Assembly (NCBI GenBank): GCA_964017145.1
Contig: OZ024840.1
Coordinates: 2,418,001 to 2,482,000 of the forward strand
From: Agrocybe praecox
Lineage: Eukaryota > Basidiomycota > Agaricomycetes > Agaricales > Agrocybaceae
DNA: 64,000 nucleotides
Reading direction: 5' to 3'
Below are positions 10,332 to 23,138 of the stretch, in pieces (within the stretch, counting starts at the first letter, position 1; each line of letters starts with the position of its first letter). Below the pieces are notes generated by a model. It made no database searches and was not told where the DNA came from. It saw only the letters and a list, made by a program, of their open reading frames with translations. The position numbers and the translations under genes were made by a program.

Positions 10332-13300
10332 ATGGAGATTTTCATGCGAAACGTGGATTGGACCTATACCAAACATCAAGTAACCGCAGAATTGGCCAAA
10401 GTCTTGCACGGGTCCAATTTCCTGTCTTTCTCCCTCAAATTGAATTTCCATGTCCATCTTCATCTTGACAAGAATCGCACGATGAAACACAGCGGGCGAG
10501 GGTTTTTGACTCTACCGAATGCTGAAGTTGGGCAATATTTCTTGGACCTGCATGGGTCAGATCGACCTCGACTTCCCCTTATGATTGGGAAAAAGGTCAT
10601 ATTTTTTTCTATCAGTAAAAACCCCCAGGGACGATTGGACGTTGTGGACCGCATCAAACGACAACCTTACATCGATCCCTGGGTCGCTGCCGCGCAAGAA
10701 GGGCGACAAGCTCAACTAAACAGAACTCATATACCAGTCAACGTCATCCAATTTGGTTGGGATTGTCGAGACTATGTATTTTCTATCGAATGCGAAGAAC
10801 GATGCGAGAACAGAGCAACTCTGGCATTTAGCGACGAGCGAAGAGAGATCCGGGTCAGTCTTATGAAGGAAACGGAAACATTCTTCATAGCTATATCATA
10901 TTCGAGCATAGAAAATATTCATGCTCAGAATTACCTTGAACACGAGCCCAGTATCGTCTTCATTTTAAACATACCTCCGACATACGAAACTATACAACAG
11001 GGTTCCCCGGTTTCCGCAAAACGCCGTAGGCTATCACATCTCCCTATCGCACGACATGAAGAAGTGGTCCCATATACATCACTCGCATTACGTCTGGTGT
11101 GTCCCTCGCCTGAAGATCTGCAAGTGTTTCGTCACCTATGTAGTACTGCGCAGCTACATAGATTGGACAAACACGAATATCCCGTGGATCGGAGAGACAT
11201 ATTCTCGTCTGCTTCCCTTGAACAACTTCGTCGACACCTTCGTCGATTAAATTGGATAGTATCGTTCCAAATTGAATCCTTGCTGCGGGCTATGGTCCTT
11301 GACGTCAAGGAACTCCTCGCCCTTGTGCCGTATATATACGAACTGTCGAAATACAGGGGGAAAGCTTTCACGGCGATGGTACTAAAACAATTTGCTTCAC
11401 AAGCCACCAACTTGTATTGGAGCGATGAAGAGGTAACTCAGAGGACCCTTAACAAATGCTTTTTTGACACTGTTACCGCTGTCGATAAATCGAACACTCT
11501 GGATATCCTAAAACCAACGGATGGAAGCCTTTGCGATGCTTACCACGTCAAGATAACACCCACAAGAATATTATTGGAAGGGCCTTTCCCTGAGAGGTCC
11601 AACCGAGTGATTCGTGCATATGATTCAACACACCAAGAGTCATTCTTGAGAGTTAGCTTCGTTGATGAAGCAAAACTTTCTTATCGTTTCGACCGGGAGA
11701 TTGATGGACCTCTCTTTATTCAAGAACGTGTGGGCCCCTTACTCAAGGAGGGACTACATATTGCCGAAAGGAAATTCCAATTCCTGGCATATTCCCAGTC
11801 GGCTTTGAAAGAGCATTCTGTCTGGTATGAGACAAACCAATGAAGCGTAGAATTCTGACTTATACATTTATATCCAGGTTCGTAAAACCATTCAATGTCA
11901 ATGCCGATGGTCAGATAAAACGTATCGATGCACCAACTATCATTCGCGGGTTGGGAACCTTTGACGCGTTGTCGTTTGACGAAAGACTCATATATTGTCC
12001 TGCACGATATGCGGCGCGGTTGTCACAAGCCTTTACTGCCACGGACGCGGTTGAAATTGCCGTTGAAGAAATCACTTTTAAGCCCGACTTATCAACCCAC
12101 GACGAAAAATACCATTTTACTGACGGTGTCGGTACAATGTCAAAAGAGATGGCGATCGAAATTTGGACACAACTGAAATCAACTAAGCGACGACGACGAA
12201 TAAACAAATCAGCTCCGGGTTCTTATCAGATACGATATGGTGGTGCGAAGGGGATGTTATCAGTGGACCATACTCAGAAGGGACTTGCGATGTGTTTGAG
12301 GCCGTCGATGATTAAATTTAACACCCCTGATTCCAACATCATTGAAATTGCACGTGCTTTCGACAGACCCGGGGCGTATTATCTGAATCGTCCACTCATT
12401 ATGCTGCTTGAAGGTCTCGGCGTTCCATACCCTGTCTTCAAGGCCTACCAAGATGCAGCAGTGAAAACGACGCAGGCCGCGGCCAATTCATTAGGTCAAG
12501 CAGCTCACTTGTTTGAGAGCCATGGTCTCGGATCAACGTACAGACTTCCGTCGATAATGATGGCCATTGAAAAGTTGTACATCGACAACCTACCGCAAGA
12601 CATGTTCTATCAAAAAATGCTCGAGTACGGCATTAACCACGTATTGCGTGATCTCAAAAATCATGCGCGGATTCCAGTTCCCCAGGCTTGGACGTTAGTG
12701 GGCGTCGCGGATGTTCATAAATATCTGGAACCCAACGAGATTTTTGCATGTATCAAACCCATAGATGGGAAGACAATTTACTTGAAAGGGCCCATTTTGA
12801 TATCAAGATCACCCACCATCCACCCAGGCGATGTTACTATTGTGCAAGCAATCGGTAAACCGCCTGTGGGCAGTTGTTTTGCCATCGAACCTTTAGCGAA
12901 CACGGTCGTGTTTAGTGTTCTAGGTAAGCTTTGTGATTCTCATGCAATATGCCTATATATGTATTCATATATATCATCAGGAGAACGACCTATCCCGTCT
13001 TGCTTGGGCGGAGGTGATCTAGACGGCGACGTATATAATCTGATACCTCTTGAAACATTGCCTGAATTCACACCCGAGATAATTTCCCCGCCAGCCAGCT
13101 ATAATCCTGCCCCCAAGAAGTTTCTGGATCGACCGAGCACAATGGACGATGTGGCAGACTTCGTGATGGAATACATTAACTCAGACGCAAGTCAAATAAA
13201 ATTCTATATGTTTGAAAGTTTAAGCTAATCATCCGTATCCATTCGCAGGTAGTAGGTATTGTTGCTGTTAACTGGCTAATCATTGCGGACCAGAGCAAGT

Positions 13301-14094
13301 TGGGAATATTTGACCCCAGCTGTATAGAACTGGCCAATCTTCATAGCGACGCTGTTGATTACCCAAAATCTGGGCAGCCAGTACAATTGGACAAAATCCC
13401 CAAGTTGAAGCACCAAACAAGACCTGACTGGAATGCCCCAGAGACGGTAAACGCATCGTCCGGTCAATATTATGAGAGTACGAGGGCCATAGGACGACTG
13501 TTTCGAGAGATCGATCTTCCGGCTGAACAGGATCGTCGCGATAAGCCTCCAAGGCGCAGAGGACGCCGCAACGCGGACGACGAGGACGATCTACCCAACA
13601 CATTCGGAAACGTTAATTTGGGCGACGATGAGCTCTTTGAAGTGATTAGAGATCATGTGTACGGCTATCTCCGAGACAGCACTGCAAATGAAGAAGACAA
13701 CGAGGTCGTGGGCAACTTATTCGAGCGATACATATCAGAATTGCGTGCTATATGCATAGCCAATACGCTTTCGTATGCACGCGGGCAACTAACGGAAGAG
13801 GAAGCAGTCGTAGGGACAATCATACAGAAGAGTTCTCAACCCCGAAAGCGAAAGGACGCAATGGCGAAGTTGAGGGAAAGTACTGATATCCTGGTTCGTG
13901 GGATTCGTGAAAACATGGTTGGGGACGAGACTCTAACCCATCACGACCACCTTCGTCGTGGATGGTTGGCTTATAATGCAGCGTTGGATCGCAAAACAGA
14001 ATTTGGTGCGCAGAGTTTTGGTTGGGTAGCTCTAGGTGCCATCTTCGAGGCAATACGGGGGATCGAAGAAGAATTGAAAGGAATTGGCTATTAG
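10332..14094 (+). CDS. RNA-dependent RNA polymerase of the RNAi pathway
   Basis: Exons 10332-11824, 11878-12923, 12981-13190 and 13253-14094 sum to 3591 nt, or 1196 residues. The start ATG (MEIFMRNVDWTYTKHQ) is followed by an RRM-like N-terminal segment. Catalytic region: FTDGVGTMSKEMA, YQIRYGGAKGMLSVD, then PSCLGGGDLDGDVYN with the DLDGD metal-binding motif at 13016-13030, and later NWLIIADQSKLGIFDP and LHSDAVDYPKSG. This is the cellular RdRP family (QDE-1, Rdp1, plant RDRs), which makes dsRNA for Dicer in quelling or heterochromatin silencing. Intron 2 (57 nt) has no in-frame stop, so retention would add 19 residues just before the active site. Intron 3 is placed at GTCAAA, a weak donor, to keep the family alignment. 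Intact, with no sign of decay. Confidence 0.95.
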
Positions 14095-14170
14095 CATACG
14101 ACAACAAAATGAATGAATTCGCGGTCTCTATTCCAATCATATGCTGTGATGTGTTGTACCGTCCAACAAT

Positions 14171-14771
14171 TTATGCTTGATTTCGCAGAACTAGACGATG
14201 TGTTAGGAAGATATGAGATGAAACATAAAAAAATAACCCACTTAGAATTACAGAGTCACCACTAGATAAAAGAAGTAAGTCCAACACAACAAAGAAGGCA
14301 TGGGGGAGATATGAAAGTTACCGCAGAAACATCTTGCTGATGAAACGATCTTTGTTGACTGGCTTTTTGTTCTTTCCTTTGGGCACTTCGGTCCACATCT
14401 AGCCACCGATTAGTTCAAGTCTCTAATATATGAGATATTGATAATACCTCCTTCACATTTTCTAGGACCTAAACAGAAAGATATATCAGGCATGAATGTG
14501 TTTAACGGAATCAAAACGAACCATATTGCTGTGTCTATCGAACGCCTTGACGCGTGCGAGGAGTTTCTTGTTGTTTCGAAGGGAAATCAGGACTTGAGCA
14601 TGGTTTCGGACTGCTTGCTGCAGGACAGAAAGTGGACCTTGCGAAATCTCATGTTCCTCAAGTTGTCGCAATTGAGCCTCGTCTAACTCGGATTTTGGTA
14701 TATGAACATATTGACTGAAAAGGAGTTGGTTACTGAGAGATAATTGCCAGAGACAAGAGAACTGACCTCAT
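14171..14771 (-). CDS. SMD2: Small nuclear ribonucleoprotein Sm D2
   Basis: Six exons, at 14771-14767, 14714-14522, 14468-14448, 14398-14322, 14261-14242 and 14190-14171, sum to 336 nt and 111 residues, with introns of 49-60 nt. Seen: [39 protein letters not shown] (Sm motif 1 with the RNA-contacting HSN triad), [34 protein letters not shown] (Sm motif 2), ending in ILRNQA. Sm D2 is part of the heptameric ring on U1, U2, U4 and U5 snRNAs. The first exon carries only ATGAG; exons 3, 5 and 6 are 20-21 nt. The stop lies 76 nt from the convergent RdRP stop. Divergent from NOP7 with 170 nt between starts. Confidence 0.93.
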
Positions 14772-14941
14772 CTTGTCGAGTGATTTAGTGAATAGTGCTA
14801 AGTGAAGCGCTGGGGGCATGCATGTAGAATACGCGTTGGTCTTGAGTATTGATGGGAGGCTGTTGCCAAATAAAAACTTTCGATCATACAGAAAGTCACA
14901 AAAATTAAAGTCCACTACTAATCTAATTCTTATACACCAAA

Positions 14942-16976
14942 ATGGGCCGTTTACGAGTGAAAGGAAAAGCAGGCGCTGCTAAAAATTTCACCACTAGAAG
15001 CGCAGCAGTTAAAAAGTTGCAATGCTCCCTGGCAGACTTCCGTCGTCTGTGTATTTTGAAAGGTAAGTTTAAGAATTAGTATAAAGCCCTGATTTGTTAT
15101 AATCTTTCCCCAGGAATCTTCCCTCGTGAACCTCGCAACAAGAAGAAGGCCAACAAGGGCTCATCCGCCCCAACCTCTTTCTACTATACGAAGGATATCG
15201 CGTACCTTGCACATGAACCCGTTCTGAAGAAGTTGCGAGAACACAAAGCGTTTGCGAAAAAGCTTTCTCGAGCACTTGGTAGAGGAGAATGGAGCAGCGC
15301 AAAGAGCTTGGAGGAGAACAAACCTATCTACCGATTGGACCACATTGTCAAAGAACGGTGTGTGTTAAACAACTGTGTTCGAGTGAATTCGAGTCTGATT
15401 TTGTTCCCAAGGTACCCTACGTTTATTGATGCTTTGAGAGACATCGACGATGCACTATCCATGGTTTTCCTATTTGCTTCCCTTCCATCAAATTCACGAC
15501 TACCTGCTGAACTCGTCGAAAACTGTGCCCGACTTTCAGCGGAATGGCAGTTGTATGTTATGCATACTCGAGCACTGCGAAAAGTCTTCTTGTCCATAAA
15601 AGGTGTCTACTATCAAGCCGAAGTTATGGGTCAAACTATCACTTGGCTTGTTCCTTACCTCTTCACACAAAATGTACGTAATTTCATTCTCATATCCAAC
15701 ATTGATTGAATATTTTCGATATAGGTACCTGTTGATGTCGACATCCGCGTTATGCTCACTTTCCTCGAGTTGTACCAGACTCTCCTCAGTTTTGTGCATT
15801 TCAAGCTATATACCGACAGTGGACTCGTATATCCCCCTCCTCTAGACGCAAAGAAAGATGAGGGTGGTGCTGGTGTAGACGCATTTGCACTTCAAGATGG
15901 CTCAAGTCAATCTAAAATGCCCAAAAATGAATCTGGCGTTGTTTCTGGGAAGGTTGTGCGACAGACTATTAAATCAATAGCTGCGGATATGGTGGACGAT
16001 ACAGCGGATGTAGAAATGTCAAATGCCGATCCTACCCCAGAAGAAGACGAGGAATTTGTCGCCCATCCATCATCAAAAGACAAAATGGTCACTGCAACCT
16101 TACCAACCCTGCAAGCCTTATCATCACTACCGACGACCCTATCCACCAACCTCTTTTCTCCCTATGTGTTTTTCTTGTCAAGAGAAACACCACGATCCAT
16201 CTTTGAATTCGTTGTACGTTCATATGGCGGGAGGATCGGATGGCATTCATCATCTGGGAGCGGGTCTCCTTTTGACGAAAGTGATCCAAAAATTACGCAT
16301 GTTATTATCGACCGACCTGTGGTAGAAAGAGAAGAAAGTGCCGCCCAGCGAGAACTACGCTTACGAAGGAAGTATGTTCAACCTCAATGGGTTATCGATT
16401 GCATCAATGCAGGAAAAACTCTTTTGGAAGAACCTTACGGTCAAGGGAAGACTCTTCCTCCACATCTGAGCCCATTCGGCGAATACGAAGGTGCTTATAT
16501 TCCTGGGGGTGGGATTGAGGGCGCCGAAGAGGTGGAGGACGAGGAAGAGGTGGAGGAAGATGATGAGATGACCATTGAGAAAGGCGAGGACGCTGCTAAT
16601 GTTCTAGATGCGATCACATCTGCTGCCAGCGATGAACCGACATCGCTCAGAGCAGCAGAGCTTGCTGCAGAAGCTGCTGGGGTGGATTATGGGACTTTTG
16701 AGGCGGCGGTGAAACAGGCGAAGCGCAAGGAAAAGAAACCTGCCAAAGACGATATCAAAGAAGCAGAAAACGACATGAACAAGATGATGATGAGCAACAA
16801 GCAACGGAAACTGTACGAGAAGATGAAATACAGCAACCAGAAGAAACAGGCAGAGGTATGGAAATAATATTTTATCAATGAGCCAAATTTATTCACATAT
16901 TTCTTCACAGAAAACGGAGCTGGAGAGCAGAAAGCAGGAGTTGGCGAAAAAGAAACGCAAGGAGCAGCGTGTATAA
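14942..16976 (+). CDS. NOP7: Pescadillo / Nop7, ribosome biogenesis
   Basis: Exons 14942-15062, 15114-15357, 15412-15673, 15725-16855 and 16911-16976 give 607 residues. The N-terminal Pescadillo domain is clear: [91 protein letters not shown] domain follows at about residues 345-440 ([31 protein letters not shown]). The tail holds an acidic [11 protein letters not shown] run, then a Lys-rich coiled coil. Nop7 forms the PeBoW complex with Erb1 and Ytm1 for 27S pre-rRNA processing and 60S assembly in the nucleolus. The 54-nt second intron contains no in-frame stop. Complete and typical. Confidence 0.96.
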
Positions 16977-17167
16977 AAGTAGATTACCGTATAAGACATC
17001 ATGCGACTTTTGAAAGGCTGGCCGAGTCACAAAAGTGTTACTTGACTACACATTGATAATGACCACATTGTCCCTCGCCGGTGTAAACACCACTACATCC
17101 ATCTAATTCATGCGAGCGTTACATTCTTGCGTTTTCTTGAACGAGTCAGTTGCGTCGCGGCGATACC

Positions 17168-20100
17168 ATGGACGCTGCAGACAGTTTATCTGAAAGTCCA
17201 CCACCTTACCATTCAAGCCCCTCTCCTTCTCTCCTCGCAGAGACCAGAACAACACGCACAGAAATTGTAACGACGACGACGACGCAGATCACGACACATA
17301 CTTTCTCTCTTCCTTATTGGAGGAAACGAAATACAACCAAACCCCAGCATGAAGTTCAACCAACGCCGACGCCGACCCTCCTCGTTGATAAAGCCCTCCC
17401 CCCTACCCCGCCTTTAGATTCGGAGGTCTCTGATCCTCAAAAGCATATGGTTCAGAACGAATCTGCGCGTCAAAGTTCTGACGCACATCGTAAATCAACG
17501 ACCATACCACAATCAACAGTCGCGTTGGCTCATGCGGCGTTGGGAATAGGACTACCCCATGCGTCCGCGTCGTTTTCCCGTTCAGAGGTAAATACTATCC
17601 CGTTTTCAACCCCTTATTCGCCACGACCCGCTTCTGGATCTTCGCCTCGACCATCTACATCACCTGGACTTCGAAGGTCGAAGAGTTCGCATCGTGTACA
17701 GCCAAGGCATATATCCGCAAACTATGAAGACGTCGGTAGCACGGAATCTCAGGCTCTCGAACGTAGGAGTCGTGGATTATCTTTTGGCGCGACATCTTTC
17801 CTCAATATGAACCATAACTCCGACCCCAAAGGGAAAGGGAAGATACCGGATTCACCTTCGGTGCTGTCAGAGTCTCCCAAGTCATCATCAAAACCTTTGG
17901 CACGGAAATCATCTTTTTGGAATAGAAAGAAGACCAACCAAACAACGGAGTCGAGCGTCGAGTCGACTCCAGTTCTAAGTGATTCTGTCGTTCTTCCTCC
18001 CCTTCCACCAGTTCTACATGTTTCTCCATTCAATATTTCTGGCTTTTCGGACATCGGACAGCCAGCTATCACTGCTAATACAACGAGCGTTATGCAACTA
18101 TCTAGGAGCCATTCCGAAGGATCTCAACTCTTGGACTCGGCAGCGAAGGCAACCTTCTCCAAACCCGATGTGATGCATTCGGATCCATCAATTCCGTGGC
18201 CGAGTTCCCCTCAAGACTATTCATCGACCAGCAAGATAACGTCGAGCGGAGAGCCTCCTCCAGTAGCTTACCGCCCTCGGCGCCAAGTTAGTACACCATT
18301 GCTCCATCGACTATCCATGGGCGTTTTTTCGTCCAGCGAACCCTCTCCTTCAAATACTATACCATCCAACAATAATTCTCACTTCAGTATTCGAAGTCCG
18401 CTACCTCATACTTCTCCTCATAAAACAGATAGCCCCATTCCCAAACCTCTTTTTGGACAAGAAGAATCTCCCGACGTTTATCTCACACGATTGAAAGCTG
18501 CGGTAAGCAAAGCTGAAGTAGCGGGGATTCTAGCTTCAAGGTACAGATATTAAATGCGCTATATCTGTCAAAAAACGGATGGTTAAATTTTATGCTCTTC
18601 TATAGCGCAGATCCTTTTTACGTTTCAGCTCTTCGAGCATACATCAACCAGTTCGATTTTTGTGACGTCCCTCTTGACATTGCCTTACGAAAGTTACTCA
18701 TGGAAGTTGGCCTTCCTCGTGAAACGCAACAAATTGATAGGGTCATGGAAGCTTTTGCAGCTCGATACATGCATTCCAACCCAAAAACATTTGCTTCAGA
18801 AGGTGGGGTTGATTCCTCCGAATGATAGTAATTGTATTAATCACGGATTTTGTTTAGATCATCCATATATTTTGGCTTTCAGCCTTATCATGCTACATAC
18901 AGACGCGTTTAACCCTTCTAATAGACGAAAGATGACAAAGTTGGACTATATCAAAAACACAAAACTTCCTGGGATACCTGTTGAGATTTTAGATGTGAGT
19001 TCATGATCACATAACAGACACCGTATCCCTTAACAACTTTGCCACGCAGTGCTTTTACGACAATATTGTTTTTGCGCCTTTTATCTTCATTGAAGACCCG
19101 GTGGATTTCAATGGACAGCTTGGTTTATTGCCAGATATTTTACGATCTGCAACAGTTAACTCGCCTACGTCGGCCATTTCTTTGAGTTCACCGGCTCCTT
19201 TCAGAATCACCAACAAAATTGATCCATATTATTTGATCATTCATGTAAGTAGCGTCTCTTTGGATGGACGTATCGACTCAAATGCTTGCCATACAGGATC
19301 TCCTTACCCCCTTGAGAGTTGACATTAGCTCCTGTGTGCCATCAGAGAATCCCTACTCATATGAAGGAACCGCCGGACCTTATAACGAAGCAGAATTGCA
19401 TCGAGCCTTTGTGGACGCACATGTTTTGGAGATTGATGTTCCTGGGGTGACTAAAATGCCCCTATTCAACCCTCCTGGGAAATCAAACTCCTTCGATGGC
19501 GCAGAAAATAATCGATTGGCAGATTCTTCTGCGCGCAATTCCAAGAGCTGGAATCTGAAGATTACGAAGATCGGATTGTTAAACAAGAAAGACGATCTTT
19601 CGGCAGGTGGGCGCAAATCATCAAATCGGAAATGGAAAACCTGGAGTGTCATCTTAACTGGGTCTCAACTACTATTCTTCCGTGACACTGCATGGGTTGC
19701 TGCTTTGTCCCAACCTACAGACTCTGCCCAAGAGAATGCTATTCCCCCACCCCCGCCTAGTTCCGTCTTCAAACCTGATGAATCCTTCTCTGTGAAGGAT
19801 GCAATTGCAGTTTATGATCATTCTTATTCAAAGGTATGTTGCCTCGACGTTGTGAGGTGGGGAAAAAAATTAATCGGCAAATTATTGCAGTATAAACACA
19901 CTATGCGATTCGTCTCACCTGACGGTCGCCAGCTTCTTCTCCAAGCGGGCGATGACAAGGACCTCAATGAATGGATATCCCGAATCAATTATGCCAGTGC
20001 TTTTAAATCTGCTGGTGTTAGAATTAGGCCACCGGGTCTTTCTGGGGAAGATGCCCTCCTGACTGGGGTTGCGGCTGCAACATCACATCTTCATGATATG

Positions 20101-21213
20101 CAGAAGCGTTCAAACACTCTGCACCAACGTTCATGGGACTCAAGTGCCCCGAACGTTCTGATGGACATGCTTTCGGGTCCGCCAAGTAGTCGACCACCAG
20201 CACGACGGAGAGTCACAATGGTTGGTGGAAGTACCGATCTCAATGGAGACGTGCCCGTTGCCCCCGAAGTTGACGGTGCAGAGCAGTTTAAAGCGACGTT
20301 CGACCGAGTAAAAGCAGATCTTGCAGCTACTTCTTGGACCTCGTTGGAAGATAGTGCAGGCATTTCGAGCGAACGCTTGACCGAGAAAGATGACATTGAC
20401 TCTCCTCTGGGCTCGTTTCATTCACCCACCAGCAACAACTCCAGGTTTCAAACAAGATCCCAAATCGTTCAATTGAAAATACAAGATCTGGACGCCAAGT
20501 TATCTGCTTCGCAGTCTCAGCTCGATTCCGATATGCAGTTTATCCGCAATCTTTCTATCCTTACGCCTTTCCAAAAGTCCACACGGTCAAGGGTATCCAC
20601 TGCTGTGCAAAGCATTGCAAAGCGCATTGCACAAGTGCGCTTAGACATGGAGAGGCTAAGATGTCATAGGGATGTTCTGTGCTCTGACCTTACTTCTGAG
20701 GACCGTTCATGGAACGCCTCTAAGGAGACTGCTTTACGTGTTGCAAAAGAAACACTACAAAGTAGATATCCTAAGATGACACTCCTCCTTGATGGTGTTG
20801 GGGTCTCTTCGTCGCCGGAGGATTCGTCTCGTTTTCCAGACACGCCATCATCCCCAAGACCAGATTCTTCGTCTGGCTCCTTTCATTCCGCGATGGAATC
20901 CGGTTTTGAGTGGCCTTCCTCTGATGACATCGCTTTCCTTACAACTAGCTACGAAGCCCCGAATAATGGTTCTACGTCGTCCTTCGTGTCAAATTCAGGG
21001 GACCCCAACCATCGGTCCCTCTCATCTCTTTCTTCTCATTCTCACCACGTAATATCCGAGTACCAAGTAGCTGAACCTCCGTCACTAGATATTGAGGGTG
21101 ACGATCTTGCGGAAGAATGGAATAAAACCCGTGGGGCAAAGCGGGTCTCTTTGATTCACGTACCTGCTAATATCAGGATATCGAGCAGGTTCCAGAAGCC
21201 AACTAACTCGTAG
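17168..21213 (+). CDS. Sec7-PH Arf guanine-nucleotide exchange factor (Syt1-like)
   Basis: Exons 17168-18540, 18606-18802, 18858-18994, 19050-19244, 19297-19833 and 19891-21213 sum to 3762 nt, 1253 residues. ATG chosen for its ACCATGG context. Residues 1-440 are Ser/Pro-rich and probably disordered. The Sec7 domain (about 450-600) has the catalytic glutamate in GLPRETQQIDRVMEAFAARY and the second motif LAFSLIMLHTDAFNP, then KMTKLDYIKNTKLPG and FYDNIVFAPFIFIEDP. A PH domain follows (KTWSVILTGSQLLFFRD, MRFVSPDGRQLLLQ, DLNEWISRIN), then a coiled coil and a Ser-rich tail. Order and wording fit the fungal Syt1 class, which activates Arf at Golgi/post-Golgi membranes. The 57-nt intron at 19834-19890 lies inside the PH domain and keeps the frame open. 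Confidence 0.88.
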
Positions 21214-21421
21214 ATATGGATGCTTGAACATTCTTATTTCTCTCATTTCACATTGATACTAATTCGCGGGACCTTTATTTTTTCTTTATTGGTTATATAA
21301 CTGGCAATTGCAACTGTATTTTTACCTCACGTTCCATAACATATATGCAACATGATATATATAATTTGTATAACAGAATAAAATTCATTAATGGGATGCC
21401 AACAATAGCGGGAGGGGTGCG

Positions 21422-22078
21422 TTACTTCCTCATAAGTAGATAAATGGGATCTCCTAACACAATGCTAGTCATATGTCGATAGGATCCCGTTAAAGACATT
21501 AACAGTCCACCAAAGGATATGTACGCCGTGCTGAAAAATAATGAGTAACCGTTGAACCAAAACAAAAACAACACATACACAATTTCTCCAGATTCACCGT
21601 CAAATTTGTAGATCTGTTGAGGAAGTTTGTTGAGTAAAAGATATAGTAGATACTGGTATTCACGAAAGACTCGCCTTTCCATACATCACGTAGTCGTACT
21701 CATCCTCTAAGCCTCTGCTTCCTTTCCCATCTGGCCGCCAAACATCTCTTTCCGTTTCTGTGCCAGTGGTATTGGGATCGTCTGTTGCGGTCTTTGCATT
21801 TTGTCCTCCAGTAACCAAAGAAGTCGCTAGAGCAAGTGCAAAGTTCTGTTCTTGCTGAAGAGGGAATAGTTCAATATTGTAATCCAAAGTCAAGTCCATG
21901 TCGTAGTTTTTTGAATGGGCGTATAAGCGGGACACTAGTAGGCGCTGTGTAAAGAGATGACCATGATTGTGAATAGAAGCTGGTGGGTCAGACCTCTGTC
22001 AAACTTCCTCCCTTCCTTGTCGATAGCATTAATGGTGAAGATATCATCGAAGACAATACTTGAGACTACAGCTGCCAT
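21422..22078 (-). CDS. RPB8: RNA polymerases I, II and III shared subunit RPB8 (RPABC3)
   Basis: Start ATG at 22078 with MAAVVSSIVFDDIFTINAID, then VSRLYAHSKNYDMDLTLD, NIELFPLQ, NFALALATSLVTGG, DEYDYVMYGK, YKFDGESGEIV and AYISFGGLLMSL, ending in PIYLLMRK, with stop at 21422. This is a complete Rpb8 OB-fold pair, with a slightly longer low-complexity loop between its halves (TATDDPNTTGTETERDVWR). Four exons or so. Rpb8 is a structural subunit common to the three nuclear polymerases. It shares a divergent promoter of only about 107 bp with the next gene and is convergent with the ArfGEF. Confidence 0.92.
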
Positions 22079-22185
22079 GGTTGGAGGTTTGGATCAAGCA
22101 GTAAAATGATTTTGTGGACCAATTTGGAAAGCGTCCTTTTTGGGGCGAATCTCACATTGCCGTCGCTTGCCTCTGTACCACAACA

Positions 22186-22929
22186 ATGCATTCCATGTTC
22201 CACAGATATTTGTGCTACTTTCCTAGGATAAACCATACATCTGCCCGCGTAGGCGTCCGTCTGGCATCCTCCTTATTTATATTGCGCAATCCTTCTCCGA
22301 GTGCTCCTCGTGAATCACCGACACCACTGGTGTTCGTTTCAGTCTCGGAGCTGGATAAAACGTCCAATAAATTATCCACCATGTTGTCCTCTATGCTCTC
22401 AGAGAAAGGCTTTACGTGCATACAAACCGACTTGAAGGTACCCCAGTCGTCGAAGCAGAACTCTCAGACTATGATGGATGATTATGAGGCAGGTATGTTG
22501 TTTATTTCTGCTGGTTTATGGTCTGCTTGAAATATGATTTGCTTTTACAACAAAACACCTAAAGAGTTGAAATCTTTGGTCAGACTCACCGCCATACCAT
22601 TCCCTCCTGTTATCATTGCCAGTGGTTCTGCGTGTCTTGTTGCTCAGACCTATATATCCTCGAACCCTGCATCGGCCATGGTGTTAATATCGCCGCCTGT
22701 ATCGAACGAAGAACTTAACGCTAAACACTTTCCTACGCCTCTCGAGGAGTTCAATTACGAGCCGGAATTCCCTATTGCCGTTATGGGTACACCAGAGGAA
22801 GTCTCTGAACTCCGGGCGAGGAACAGAATATGCCAAAGCGAAAATGTGGACGTCATTCCTATCAAGGACTTGAACCAACAACAGACGTTTGTCGAACTTG
22901 AATTGTGGCTCGACAAGCTTGGAATCTAA
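22186..22929 (+). CDS. Small alpha/beta-hydrolase-fold-like protein, possibly mitochondrial
   Basis: Exons 22186-22492 and 22565-22929 give 223 residues; a second ATG at 22195 would give 220. The N-terminus (MFHRYLCYFPR, then an Arg/Ser-rich stretch) resembles a mitochondrial presequence. The body reads TPLVFVSVSELDKTS, MLSEKGFTCIQTDL, then PPVIIASGSACLVAQTYISS and SAMVLISPPV, which is laid out like the strand-nucleophile-helix core of alpha/beta hydrolases, with S in ASGSA at the elbow. FPIAVMGTPEEVSELRAR could hold the acid residue, but no late catalytic His is evident, so it may be non-catalytic. I do not recognise a named family. The ATG at 22114 is less likely, since it would leave 35 bp to the RPB8 start. 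Confidence 0.65.
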
Positions 22930-23138
22930 AACCACACCCTATCACTCCGTTTTGTGGGAAGTGACAGATGTTTCGTGTCCTCATGTCAATGGATATTTGT
23001 TGTGAACGATGATAGAGATAGAAGAAAGGATAATAATGATATGTATTAAGTACAGGTATTGTAATTTATCTTTTGCAACATTCTACGTAGTTATGTAGGC
23101 TGGGGTATAGATACGGTGACCAGTCTCAAGACTGATTA

